A DNA stretch of 64,000 bases, from the NCBI RefSeq assembly GCF_021603645.1, contig NZ_BQHJ01000007.1, forward strand, positions 248,001-312,000, read 5' to 3'. This DNA is from Pseudomonas pseudonitroreducens. GTDB taxonomy: Bacteria > Pseudomonadota > Gammaproteobacteria > Pseudomonadales > Pseudomonadaceae. Shown here in pieces: positions 56,134 through 64,000 of the stretch. Under the pieces are notes generated by a model. It searched no databases, had not been told where the DNA came from, and saw only the letters and a program-made list of their open reading frames with translations. How positions within the stretch are numbered: position 1 is the first letter of the stretch; each line of letters opens with the position of its first letter. Made by a program: the position numbers and the translations under genes.

Positions 56134-57333
56134 CTACGCCGGCACTTTGAAGACGTGTTTGAGATAGTGCAGGAAGTTCTCGTCCTTGCACTGGGTCTTG
56201 CCCGGCGCATCGGAGATTTTCGCCACTGGATGGCCATTGCAGGCGGTCATCTTCAGCACCATGTTCATCGGCTGTACGCCCGGCACATCGCAAGTGAAGT
56301 GAGTACCGATGCCGAAGCTGACATCGATGCGCTCGCGCAGCGCCCGGTAGATTTCCAACGCGCGTGGCAGGTTGAGGCCGTCGGAGAACACCAGCGTCTT
56401 GGTCTGCGGGTCGATGCCCAGTTGCTCGTAGTGACGGATGGCCTTCTCCGCCCACTCCAGCGGGTCGCCCGAGTCGTGGCGCAGGCCATCGAAGAGCTTG
56501 GCGAAGTAGAGGTCGAAGTCCGCCATGAAGGCTTCCATGGTGATGCAGTCGGTCAGCGCGATCCCCAACTGGCCACGGTATTCGCGGACCCAGGCATCCA
56601 GCGCGGCGGCCTGGCTGTCGATCAGCCGCGGGCCGAGTTGCTGGTGCGCCATCAGCCACTCGTGGGCCATGGTGCCCAGGGGCTTCACGCCCAGCTCGCG
56701 GGCCAGGTGAACGTTGCTGGTGCCAACGAAATGCCCCGGGAAGCCGTCACGCAGATCACGCACAACCGCCTCCTGCACCGGGTAGGAAAAGCGCCGGCGG
56801 GTACCGAAGTCGGCCATCTTGAAGCCGGCCAGCTCTTCACCACTGGCCTCCTGGCGCAACCAGTCGAACTTTTCCTGCAGGCGCTCGCGGACCATCGTCA
56901 GCGTCGTGCCCGGGTGGCGATGGCGGTTGCGTACTTCGCTGATGCTCGCCAGCAGCGGCACCTCGAAGAGGATCACGTGCAGCCATGGGCCTTTCAGGCG
57001 CAGGAACAGCTCGTCGTTCTCCACGCCCAGTTGCACATAACTGGGATTGAAGCGGAACAGACCGAGGAAGCGAATGAAGTCCGGCTTGAAGAAAGGGATG
57101 CGCTCGAGGAAGGCCAGGTCCTGCGGCGCGAAGGAGAGCTCCGCCAGGCGCTCGATCTGTTCGCGCAGCGGGTCCAGATAGGCGCGCAGGTCCTCTTCGT
57201 TGCGGCAACGGAACTCCCACTCCACCTCGGCGTTGGGGTAGTTGTGCAGCACCGCCTGCATCATGCTCAGCTTGTAGAAATCGGTATCCAGCAGGTTCTG
57301 CACGATCCGCCGGGAAAATGCGCTGTCGCTCAT
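56134..57333 (-). CDS. pncB: Nicotinate phosphoribosyltransferase
   Basis: A 399-residue cytoplasmic enzyme of NAD salvage (nicotinate + PRPP to NaMN, ATP-stimulated). The N-terminus is [57 protein letters not shown] with the phosphorylated His in GTMAHEW, and [15 protein letters not shown] are all family motifs. ATG 57333 is used. It is monocistronic, with a terminator upstream at 57386-57407. Confidence 0.96.
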   Translation of the reverse strand: MSDSAFSRRIVQNLLDTDFYKLSMMQAVLHNYPNAEVEWEFRCRNEEDLRAYLDPLREQIERLAELSFAPQDLAFLERIPFFKPDFIRFLGLFRFNPSYVQLGVENDELFLRLKGPWLHVILFEVPLLASISEVRNRHRHPGTTLTMVRERLQEKFDWLRQEASGEELAGFKMADFGTRRRFSYPVQEAVVRDLRDGFPGHFVGTSNVHLARELGVKPLGTMAHEWLMAHQQLGPRLIDSQAAALDAWVREYRGQLGIALTDCITMEAFMADFDLYFAKLFDGLRHDSGDPLEWAEKAIRHYEQLGIDPQTKTLVFSDGLNLPRALEIYRALRERIDVSFGIGTHFTCDVPGVQPMNMVLKMTACNGHPVAKISDAPGKTQCKDENFLHYLKHVFKVPA

Positions 57334-57385
57334 GCTCGTCTCATCGCAGGCTTCGAACCGGCAGTCTAAACCGGTCGCCCACAAA

Positions 57386-57407
57386 AAACCCCGCCGAGGC
57401 GGGGTTT
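57386..57407 (-). terminator. Terminator of the warA-inaA-74aa transcript
   Basis: AAACCCCGCC, loop GA, GGCGGGGTTT; on the - strand it is followed by a T-run. It lies 18 bases past the stop of the 74-aa gene. Confidence 0.88.
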
Positions 57408-57424
57408 GGAGTTCGAATCAGAAA

Positions 57425-57649
57425 TCAGCGGGCCTTGCTCTGCGACATTCCGAACAGGAAAAGCAGCAGGTCGTCATCCGGGCGGATGTCCTGTTGCTTG
57501 GCGCGCAGGTTGGGCGGCATCGGGCAGCTGTCCAGGCCACCTTTTCCGGAAATGACCGAAGGCCCCGGCTCATGCCAGGCCGCCGCCGCCAGGGTCGCCA
57601 CCCCGAGCGCGCCGATGAGGAGCAAACCTCGCGTAATTTCTAACTTCAT
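57425..57649 (-). CDS. Small secreted or membrane-anchored protein of unknown function (74 aa)
   Basis: The start ATG overlaps the inaA-like stop (ATGA), so it is translationally coupled to that gene. The protein has an N-terminal hydrophobic segment (RGLLLIGALGVATLAAAAWH) and a short polar tail with one Cys (GGLDSCPMPPNLRAKQQDIR) ending FLFGMSQSKAR. It could be an uncleaved inner-membrane protein with a periplasmic tail. From memory a similar gene lies at this place in P. aeruginosa. No family is recognised. Confidence 0.75.
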   Translation of the reverse strand: MKLEITRGLLLIGALGVATLAAAAWHEPGPSVISGKGGLDSCPMPPNLRAKQQDIRPDDDLLLFLFGMSQSKAR

Positions 57650-58350
57650 GTCTGCAACCCTTTGATGGCGCTGCCAAACGCCGCTTGGTAACCATAGACA
57701 AAGGCCTGCCATTGCGCCTCTGTCCACGACGAGCGGCGTTTGACCTGGCGAAGATCGTGACGGGCAGCACGCTGGGCGCTGAAACGCTGACGGGCTTTTT
57801 CCATGTCAATCAGGGCCACGTCGATCTTGTCGCCGTCCACCTTCACGAAGACATGCTTCAGGTAGAGGCAGCCATGCTGCCAACGGCCGGCATTAAGCTT
57901 TGCAAGGGTACTACCGTAATGTTGCAGAATTCTTTGGTGCAGGGCTTCGCCCCAACGCTCCTGGTCGCCACGGGCGTAACAGTCTTCCAGGCTGCTGAAG
58001 CCATCCAGCGATTCGGTGACCAGCAGCGCCTGCCACTCGCCGTCGACCTTGCGGCAACCGGCGTAGACCAGGGTCGGCACCTTCACCCCCAGCGCCTCGG
58101 CAGCGCGCAGGGCGTCCCGTTCACGGATGGCGGTGGGGTAACCGAAAGGATGCAGCAGGTCGCGATAGATGTGTCCCACCTGCTGCTTGCGGTACAGCAG
58201 ACGGCCGTCGGAGGTCAGGACTCGCTGCACGCCGCTTTCGCCACCGCGCCGACGGTTGGGTTCCTCGACCCATTTGCCGGGCACCTGAAGCCAACGGTCG
58301 ATGGCGTTATCACCGGAAATTTGCTGCAGCGATGCCAGATCAACGGCCAT
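57646..58350 (-). CDS. inaA: InaA/WarB-like lipopolysaccharide kinase family protein
   Basis: A 234-residue protein-kinase-fold protein of the Kdo/WaaP type. The nucleotide-binding Lys is likely in RLLYRKQQ, with ILQHYGSTLAKLNAGRWQHG and a catalytic-loop equivalent HGCLYLKHVFVK. The metal Asp is in VALIDMEKARQRF. It probably phosphorylates LPS core sugars. It is 3 bases downstream of the warA-like methyltransferase and in the ColR-controlled set. Start ATG 58350. Confidence 0.85.
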   Translation of the reverse strand: MAVDLASLQQISGDNAIDRWLQVPGKWVEEPNRRRGGESGVQRVLTSDGRLLYRKQQVGHIYRDLLHPFGYPTAIRERDALRAAEALGVKVPTLVYAGCRKVDGEWQALLVTESLDGFSSLEDCYARGDQERWGEALHQRILQHYGSTLAKLNAGRWQHGCLYLKHVFVKVDGDKIDVALIDMEKARQRFSAQRAARHDLRQVKRRSSWTEAQWQAFVYGYQAAFGSAIKGLQT

Positions 58351-58353
58351 CCA

Positions 58354-59025
58354 TCACTCCTTGCGCAGAATGTAGACCCGCCACATATGGATGAGCGGGA
58401 CGAAATCAATGTGATCCTGGACCTTGAAACCAGCCTGGCGGAACTCCGCCTCGATGGTCTTGGCAGGTATCACGAAGCGGTTCTGGTAGGCGTGTTTCTG
58501 GCGAGTTGACTCGGCGCGCGCACGTTTCCAGGACTTGAAGTTGCCATCCACCCACATCGACAGGATCACCGAATCACGAGTTACGCGGTGAAATTCGCGC
58601 AACATCGTCAAACGGTCGTCAGATTCACCGATATGGTGCATCAGGCGCATCGAGAAGATGCTGTCGACGGCGTTGTCGGGCAGATCAATGGCAAACGCCG
58701 AAGTCTGCAAAGGTCGGACGCGTTTTACAACCTCATTCGGTTGACCGGCACAGGCGACGGCGATCATGTCCGGCGAATTGTCCGCACCGATGATCACCCG
58801 GTTCTCCTTCTCGGCCAGCATCGGCCAGAAGCGCCCGGCGCCGCACGGCAGGTCGAGCACCAGGTTGGGCTGGCCGGCCAGCTTGAGTGCCTGGCGGGCA
58901 ACTTGGACATCGCGCCAGTGGGAAAGTTTCCGCGAGAGTCCGGCCTGGTGCTTGCGCAGATAACGCTCTGCGTGCTGGCGGTCGTACTTTTGGGAGAACT
59001 CCAGGTCGACGGGTTTATCAGTCAT
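58354..59025 (-). CDS. warA: WarA-like SAM-dependent methyltransferase
   Basis: A 223-residue class I methyltransferase: motif I is VLDLPCGAGRFWPML (about 56-70), the acidic residue after beta-2 is in VIIGADNSPDMI, and motif IV is DNAVDSIFSMRLMHHIGE. The position directly after colS matches WarA, reported to affect LPS O-antigen length in P. aeruginosa. A ColR-box-like sequence lies at 59096-59111. Substrate not established here. Confidence 0.85.
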   Translation of the reverse strand: MTDKPVDLEFSQKYDRQHAERYLRKHQAGLSRKLSHWRDVQVARQALKLAGQPNLVLDLPCGAGRFWPMLAEKENRVIIGADNSPDMIAVACAGQPNEVVKRVRPLQTSAFAIDLPDNAVDSIFSMRLMHHIGESDDRLTMLREFHRVTRDSVILSMWVDGNFKSWKRARAESTRQKHAYQNRFVIPAKTIEAEFRQAGFKVQDHIDFVPLIHMWRVYILRKE

Positions 59026-59095
59026 CGGATATTTACCTTTCCCGAATTCAGGTCAAACGATACAAATCAGCCTGTCACAGCCGGGTCATGCACTT

Positions 59096-59111
59096 GTGAA
59101 GATTTTGTCAA
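59096..59111 (-). promoter_or_regulatory. Candidate ColR box upstream of warA
   Basis: On the - strand TTGACAAAATCTTCAC matches 13 of 16 positions of the ColR motif described in P. putida as I recall it (YYNASNNYTTTTTCAC). It lies about 70 bases upstream of the warA start and overlaps the colS 3' end. Genes at this position are ColR targets in P. putida, which supports the call. Confidence 0.55.
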
Positions 59112-60382
59112 ACGACGGCTAGGCGAACTTCGAAGCGACAGCCATGAGGCTCGGCCGGACGCAGCGTGACGTCCCAGCCTTCGGAGGCGCAAATCCGCTT
59201 GACCAGCGACAACCCCAGCCCAAGCCCCTCGCCACGCGGGTTCTGGCCGCGAACGAACGGCTGGAAGACGCGCTCGCGCTGCTCTTCCGGGATGCCGGCG
59301 CCGGTGTCTTCGACCCAGAATCCGTTCGGCCCAAGTTGTAAGCGGATGCTGCCGCTTTCGGTGTAGTGCATGGCATTGCGCAATAAATTGCTCATCACCG
59401 AACGCAGGAAAGGCGCATTGAATTGTCCGAGCATCTCCTGGCCGGCTTCGTATTCCAGCGTCAGCCCTTTCGCCTCGATGGGCCCCCGCCACTGCGCAAC
59501 CAGTTCGTCGGCAATCTGCCGCAACCCAGCCTGGGACACGATCGCCATGTCCTTGCGCTGCGCGCGGGCCAGCATCAGGAAGGTCTGCACCAGGTCGCGC
59601 ATCTCTTCGCAGGCACTGTTCATGCGTGCCAACTGCGCGCGTGCGCGCGGGCTGAGCCCCGACTCTTCCGCCAGCAGTTCGCAGCTGGTGGCGATCACCA
59701 TCAGCGGCGTGCGCAGTTCGTGGCTGACGTCGCTGGTAAAGAGCTTCTCCCGGGTCAGCACATCGTGCAGCCGACCCATGGCGTAATCGAAGGCTGCCGC
59801 CAGCTCACCGACCTCATCGTTGGCGTAGTCGGGCGACATCGGCGGCGCCAGCTCCAGCAACTGGTCGCGGTGACGAACCTGGCGCGCCAGGCGCGATACC
59901 GGCTCCATGACCTTGCGCGACAACAGCCAGCCGAGCAGCCCGGAAAGCGTCAGGCTGAGCACGTAACCGGTGACGACGGCGGCATACAGGATCTGCTCGC
60001 GCGCCTCGAAATCACTCTGGTCCTGCAGCAGGACGAAACGCCGGCCGTCGATATCCCGCGCCAGCGCATGGAACGACAGTTCGCCATCGAACACTTCGTG
60101 GAATCCCGCATCCAGGCGGCGCAACGCCGGCGGCATGGCGTAAACGCCGACGCCATCGCTGATGAAGAAGCGCATGCCTGGATCGAGCTTGGGTGCCTGG
60201 CCGTTGCCCAGGTCCTCATTGAGGATGCGGTCCAGTTCGCCGCCCAGGTCGCGGGAGATCAGGCGCTCCTCGACGATGTGGACGACGCCGACGATTCCTA
60301 CCGAGAACAGGCCGCCAACGGCGGCGGTCATGAGTACAAAGGCAAAGACAATCCGTCGGGAAAGGCTCTGCTTATACTCCAT
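59108..60382 (-). CDS. colS: ColS sensor histidine kinase
   Basis: A 424-residue membrane kinase: TM1 about 11-35, periplasmic domain 36-130, TM2 about 131-152, HAMP about 153-208, H-box TSDVSHELRTPLMVI (His221), HATPase with LLRNAMHY, DTGAGIP and GEGLGLGLS. His35, Glu38, His95, Glu96, His105 and an ExxE at 126-129 (EARE) match the metal-sensing residues reported for P. putida ColS (excess Zn/Fe). It overlaps colR by 11 bases. ColRS controls envelope and LPS genes and polymyxin tolerance. Confidence 0.93.
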   Translation of the reverse strand: MEYKQSLSRRIVFAFVLMTAAVGGLFSVGIVGVVHIVEERLISRDLGGELDRILNEDLGNGQAPKLDPGMRFFISDGVGVYAMPPALRRLDAGFHEVFDGELSFHALARDIDGRRFVLLQDQSDFEAREQILYAAVVTGYVLSLTLSGLLGWLLSRKVMEPVSRLARQVRHRDQLLELAPPMSPDYANDEVGELAAAFDYAMGRLHDVLTREKLFTSDVSHELRTPLMVIATSCELLAEESGLSPRARAQLARMNSACEEMRDLVQTFLMLARAQRKDMAIVSQAGLRQIADELVAQWRGPIEAKGLTLEYEAGQEMLGQFNAPFLRSVMSNLLRNAMHYTESGSIRLQLGPNGFWVEDTGAGIPEEQRERVFQPFVRGQNPRGEGLGLGLSLVKRICASEGWDVTLRPAEPHGCRFEVRLAVV

Positions 60383-61055
60383 GCGTTTCCTCTGCCAGCT
60401 TGTAGCCGACGCCGTGCACCGTGTGCAGCAGGGAGGAAGCGAAGGGCTTGTCGATCACCTGGCGCAGCTGATGAACGTGGCTGCGCAGGCTGTCGCTATC
60501 CGGACAGTCGTCGCCCCAGACGGCTTCCTCGAGGACATCGCGGCGCACCACATGCGGGCTCTTCTGCATCAGTACCGCCAGCAGCTTGAGGCCAATGGGG
60601 TTGAGCTTCAGCGGCTTGCCGGCGCGATTCACTTCGAGGGTGTCGAGGTTGTAGCTGAGATCGGCGACCTGCAATTCGCGACGGCCACCACCCTGGCTGC
60701 GGCGCAGGACCGCTTCGATGCGCGCGGCCAACTCGGAGAGCGCGAAGGGCTTGAGCAGGTAGTCGTCGGCACCGGAGCGGAAGCCTTGCAGGCGGTCATC
60801 CAGTTGGTCGCGGGCGGTGAGCATGATCACCGGAGTGTCGCGGCGGGCGTCTTCGCGCAGGCGACGGCACAGGGTGAAACCATCCAGCCCCGGCAGCATG
60901 ACGTCCAGTACGATCAGGTCGTAATGGGACGTCGCCGCCAAGTGCAATCCGGACAGGCCGTCCTGGGCACAATCCACCGTGTAGCCTTTCAGGCCCAGGT
61001 AGTCAGCCATATTGGCCAGGATGTCCCGATTGTCTTCAACCAACAGAATGCGCAT
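60372..61055 (-). CDS. colR: ColR response regulator (OmpR/PhoB type)
   Basis: A 227-residue regulator: receiver 1-115 with Asp51 in LIVLDVMLPGLDG and Lys in LLKPFALSEL, winged-helix C-terminal domain about 130-222 (NPIGLKLLAVLMQKSPHVVR and DSLRSHVHQLRQVIDKPF). ATG 61055 gives the standard MRILLVEDN start. The partner of ColS, in the same operon. Confidence 0.95.
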   Translation of the reverse strand: MRILLVEDNRDILANMADYLGLKGYTVDCAQDGLSGLHLAATSHYDLIVLDVMLPGLDGFTLCRRLREDARRDTPVIMLTARDQLDDRLQGFRSGADDYLLKPFALSELAARIEAVLRRSQGGGRRELQVADLSYNLDTLEVNRAGKPLKLNPIGLKLLAVLMQKSPHVVRRDVLEEAVWGDDCPDSDSLRSHVHQLRQVIDKPFASSLLHTVHGVGYKLAEETHGV

Positions 61056-61115
61056 ATGCTCTCCTCGAACGCAGTGCACTCTAGCCTAACCAGCTTAAAT
61101 GGAACTTAAAGACCT

Positions 61116-61131
61116 TTTACGGAATTTTCAC
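61116..61131 (+). promoter_or_regulatory. Candidate ColR box upstream of colR
   Basis: TTTACGGAATTTTCAC matches 14 of 16 positions of the recalled ColR motif (YYNASNNYTTTTTCAC), about 60 bases upstream of colR but on the strand pointing away from it. It may serve autoregulation, or be left over from a divergent ColR target that is not here. Confidence 0.45.
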
Positions 61132-61185
61132 ACTTAACCTGCCGATTTCCCGAGCAACAGGCGAAAGGCCGCGCCAGATGCCGCC

Positions 61186-61506
61186 TCAGTCGTCCTCACC
61201 GGTGACGCCGAACTCGATCGGTGTCTTCACGTAGAACAACTTCACCCCTGCCTGGCGAATCGCCGCGAAGATGCGTTCGCAATCCTCCTCGCTGACCGCC
61301 ATGGTGACTTCCTGGGGTTGGTCGGTCAGTTCGAAGAAGTGCGCGTAGTGAATACGCCCGGTTTTGCCGAAGCCCTCGCTCGCCGTCATCAGGGTGGCGC
61401 CGCGCACGCCCTGGCGGCGAGCCTCCTCCAGCAGCCATTGGGCCAGCGGCAGGCCGGCATGCTTGCGGTCCTGCTGGGTGAAGAACTTCAACTGATAGCC
61501 GTTCAT
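61186..61506 (-). CDS. DUF190 family protein next to crcB
   Basis: A 106-residue cytoplasmic protein of DUF190 (LKFFTQQDRKHAGLPLAQWL, GVRGATLMTASEGFGKTGRI, VTMAVSEEDCERIF), a PII-like fold often encoded next to crcB. It follows crcB after 16 bases and so is under the same fluoride riboswitch. A role in fluoride tolerance is inferred from this linkage. Confidence 0.9.
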   Translation of the reverse strand: MNGYQLKFFTQQDRKHAGLPLAQWLLEEARRQGVRGATLMTASEGFGKTGRIHYAHFFELTDQPQEVTMAVSEEDCERIFAAIRQAGVKLFYVKTPIEFGVTGEDD

Positions 61507-61522
61507 GTTTTCCTCCCGGGGC

Positions 61523-61906
61523 CTAACGGCCCATCAACGCGTGCACCGACCAGAGTCCGGCCAGGGTCATCAGCAACGAGCCGGCGAGGTGCGTGGCAAC
61601 GGTGCCCATGGCCCATGCCAGTCGCCCCTGCTGCAGCAGCACGACGACTTCAGCCGAAAAGGTGGAGAAGGTGGTGAGGCCACCGCAGAACCCGGTAATG
61701 ATCAGCAAGCGCCACTCGGGGGCTACGCCAGGGGAATTGGCGAAGAAAGCGATGGCCGCGCCGATGATGTAGCCGCCCACCAGGTTGGCGACTACCGTGC
61801 CCGGCGGCATGGAGGGCAGAAGAGTATTGAGCTTGAGCCCGAGCACCCAGCGCAGCAAGGCTCCGAGGGCGGCTCCGAGGGATACGGCGAGAATGGATTT
61901 CCACAT
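61523..61906 (-). CDS. crcB: CrcB/Fluc fluoride channel
   Basis: A 127-residue dual-topology membrane protein with four TM helices. Signature residues are [31 protein letters not shown] (Asn of the pore) and [20 protein letters not shown] (Phe box and Na+ site). It exports fluoride as a dimer. A fluoride riboswitch precedes it at 61977-62026. Confidence 0.96.
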   Translation of the reverse strand: MWKSILAVSLGAALGALLRWVLGLKLNTLLPSMPPGTVVANLVGGYIIGAAIAFFANSPGVAPEWRLLIITGFCGGLTTFSTFSAEVVVLLQQGRLAWAMGTVATHLAGSLLMTLAGLWSVHALMGR

Positions 61907-61976
61907 GGTCCTGTCCTGGAAGGAAGTTTTTTGGACAGGCTGCAGGCGAGCGCCTACGCGCCTTTCCAGGTCTATG

Positions 61977-62026
61977 CGTAGGCATCATCAGCCACAAGGG
62001 CGGTTGAAGGAGGAATGCCATCTCCT
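61977..62026 (-). promoter_or_regulatory. Fluoride riboswitch (crcB motif)
   Basis: The - strand reads AGGAGATGGCATTCCTCC, then AACCGCC..GGCTGATGATGCCTACG. These are the conserved GGAGATGGCATTCCTCC stem-loop and CTGATGATGCCTAC pseudoknot partner of the crcB RNA motif, as in P. syringae. It sits about 70 bases upstream of crcB. A CCTGTCC/GGACAGG stem (61933-61939 with 61910-61916) overlaps the crcB Shine-Dalgarno and could be the expression switch. Confidence 0.92.
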
Positions 62027-62058
62027 GCGGTGAATACTGGCATATCCGACGCCCATGA

Positions 62059-62085
62059 AAAAGCCCCGCCTAGGCGGGGCTTCTT
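62059..62085 (-). terminator. groEL terminator
   Basis: AAGCCCCGCC, loop TA, GGCGGGGCTT; on the - strand it is followed by TTTTTC, 26-46 bases after the groEL stop. It separates groESL from the crcB riboswitch transcript. Confidence 0.9.
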
Positions 62086-62107
62086 CTTACAACAGGTGCC
62101 GGGTGGC

Positions 62108-63760
<1,653 letters not shown>

Positions 63761-63796
63761 CTAAATCGAATTCGGTGGGGAGTGGACGGACTGAAA

Positions 63797-64000
63797 TCAG
63801 TCTTCCAGGACGGCGAGGATCTCGGACTCGCCCATCACCAGCAGTTCTTCGCCATCGACCTTGATGGCGTTGCTGCCGGAGTAAGGACCGAACACCACCT
63901 TGTCACCGACCTTGACGGCCAGCGCGCGAACTTCGCCGTTGTCCAGGACACGGCCGGCACCAACAGCGACCACTTCACCGCGGTTCGATTTCTCGGCGGC
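63797..64000 (-). CDS. groES: GroES co-chaperonin, 3' part only
   Basis: The C-terminal 67 residues of GroES, cut by the right edge: [19 protein letters not shown], then [14 protein letters not shown] and [18 protein letters not shown] before the stop at 63797. The first ~30 residues, including most of the mobile loop, lie outside the window. The TGA at 63797-63799 was read directly. Confidence 0.96.
   Translation of the reverse strand, partial: AAEKSNRGEVVAVGAGRVLDNGEVRALAVKVGDKVVFGPYSGSNAIKVDGEELLVMGESEILAVLED

Overview
The window is high-GC bacterial DNA that reads as a chromosome segment of a Pseudomonas species, probably in or near the P. aeruginosa group. This rests on recognisable gene blocks: recC-recB-recD, pit-pprA-tad/rcp-flp-pct chemoreceptors, pncB-inaA-warA-colS-colR and groES-groEL. 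It also rests on two families of Pseudomonas-type REP palindromes (GTAGGAGCGAGC.. and GTAGGAGCGGAC..). The blocks resemble those of P. aeruginosa PAO1, but from memory their order and junctions differ, so this is a related species or a rearranged chromosome. Species assignment is inference.

Layout. Bases 1-6042 (+ strand) hold a chaperone-usher fimbrial (Cup-type) operon: a major pilin cut by the left edge, chaperone, usher, tip adhesin and second chaperone, the same order as CupA and CupD. Facing it on the - strand (6251-14387) are four signalling genes in the order pvrS-pvrR-rcsC-rcsB: two hybrid histidine kinases, a REC-EAL phosphodiesterase and an RcsB-like LuxR-type regulator. Together they look like a self-contained fimbriae and c-di-GMP switch. 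It is joined directly to recC-recB-recD (14485-23674, - strand), the RecBCD helicase-nuclease.

Bases 23940-33221 are a mosaic of small units: PPK2 polyphosphate kinase, a LysR regulator divergent from a GST, an MFS exporter, a DUF2789 protein, a DmeR/DmeF cobalt-nickel efflux pair with a readable operator, an RluA-type pseudouridine synthase, a coupled pair of tiny ORFs, a PsiF-repeat protein, an SfnR-like sigma-54 activator and a small charged protein. REP/REPIN elements sit in several of the gaps.

Bases 33508-49964 hold the Pit phosphate transporter followed by the complete Flp/Tad type IVb pilus island: sensor pprA, tadF, prepilin peptidase fppA, regulator pprB, tadG, a DUF3613 gene, tadD-C-B-A-Z, rcpA, rcpC and the divergent pilin gene flp. 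Two tandem amino-acid chemoreceptors of the PctC/PctA type follow (50128-54379). Their signalling halves and 3' flanks are almost identical in DNA sequence.

Bases 54576-61906 (- strand) hold a HerA-like ATPase, nicotinate phosphoribosyltransferase, the ColRS two-component system with its downstream LPS-modification genes (warA-like methyltransferase, inaA/warB-like kinase, a 74-aa protein), then DUF190 and CrcB behind a fluoride riboswitch. The window ends with groEL and the 3' part of groES. No rRNA, tRNA, CRISPR array, insertion sequence or prophage was seen.
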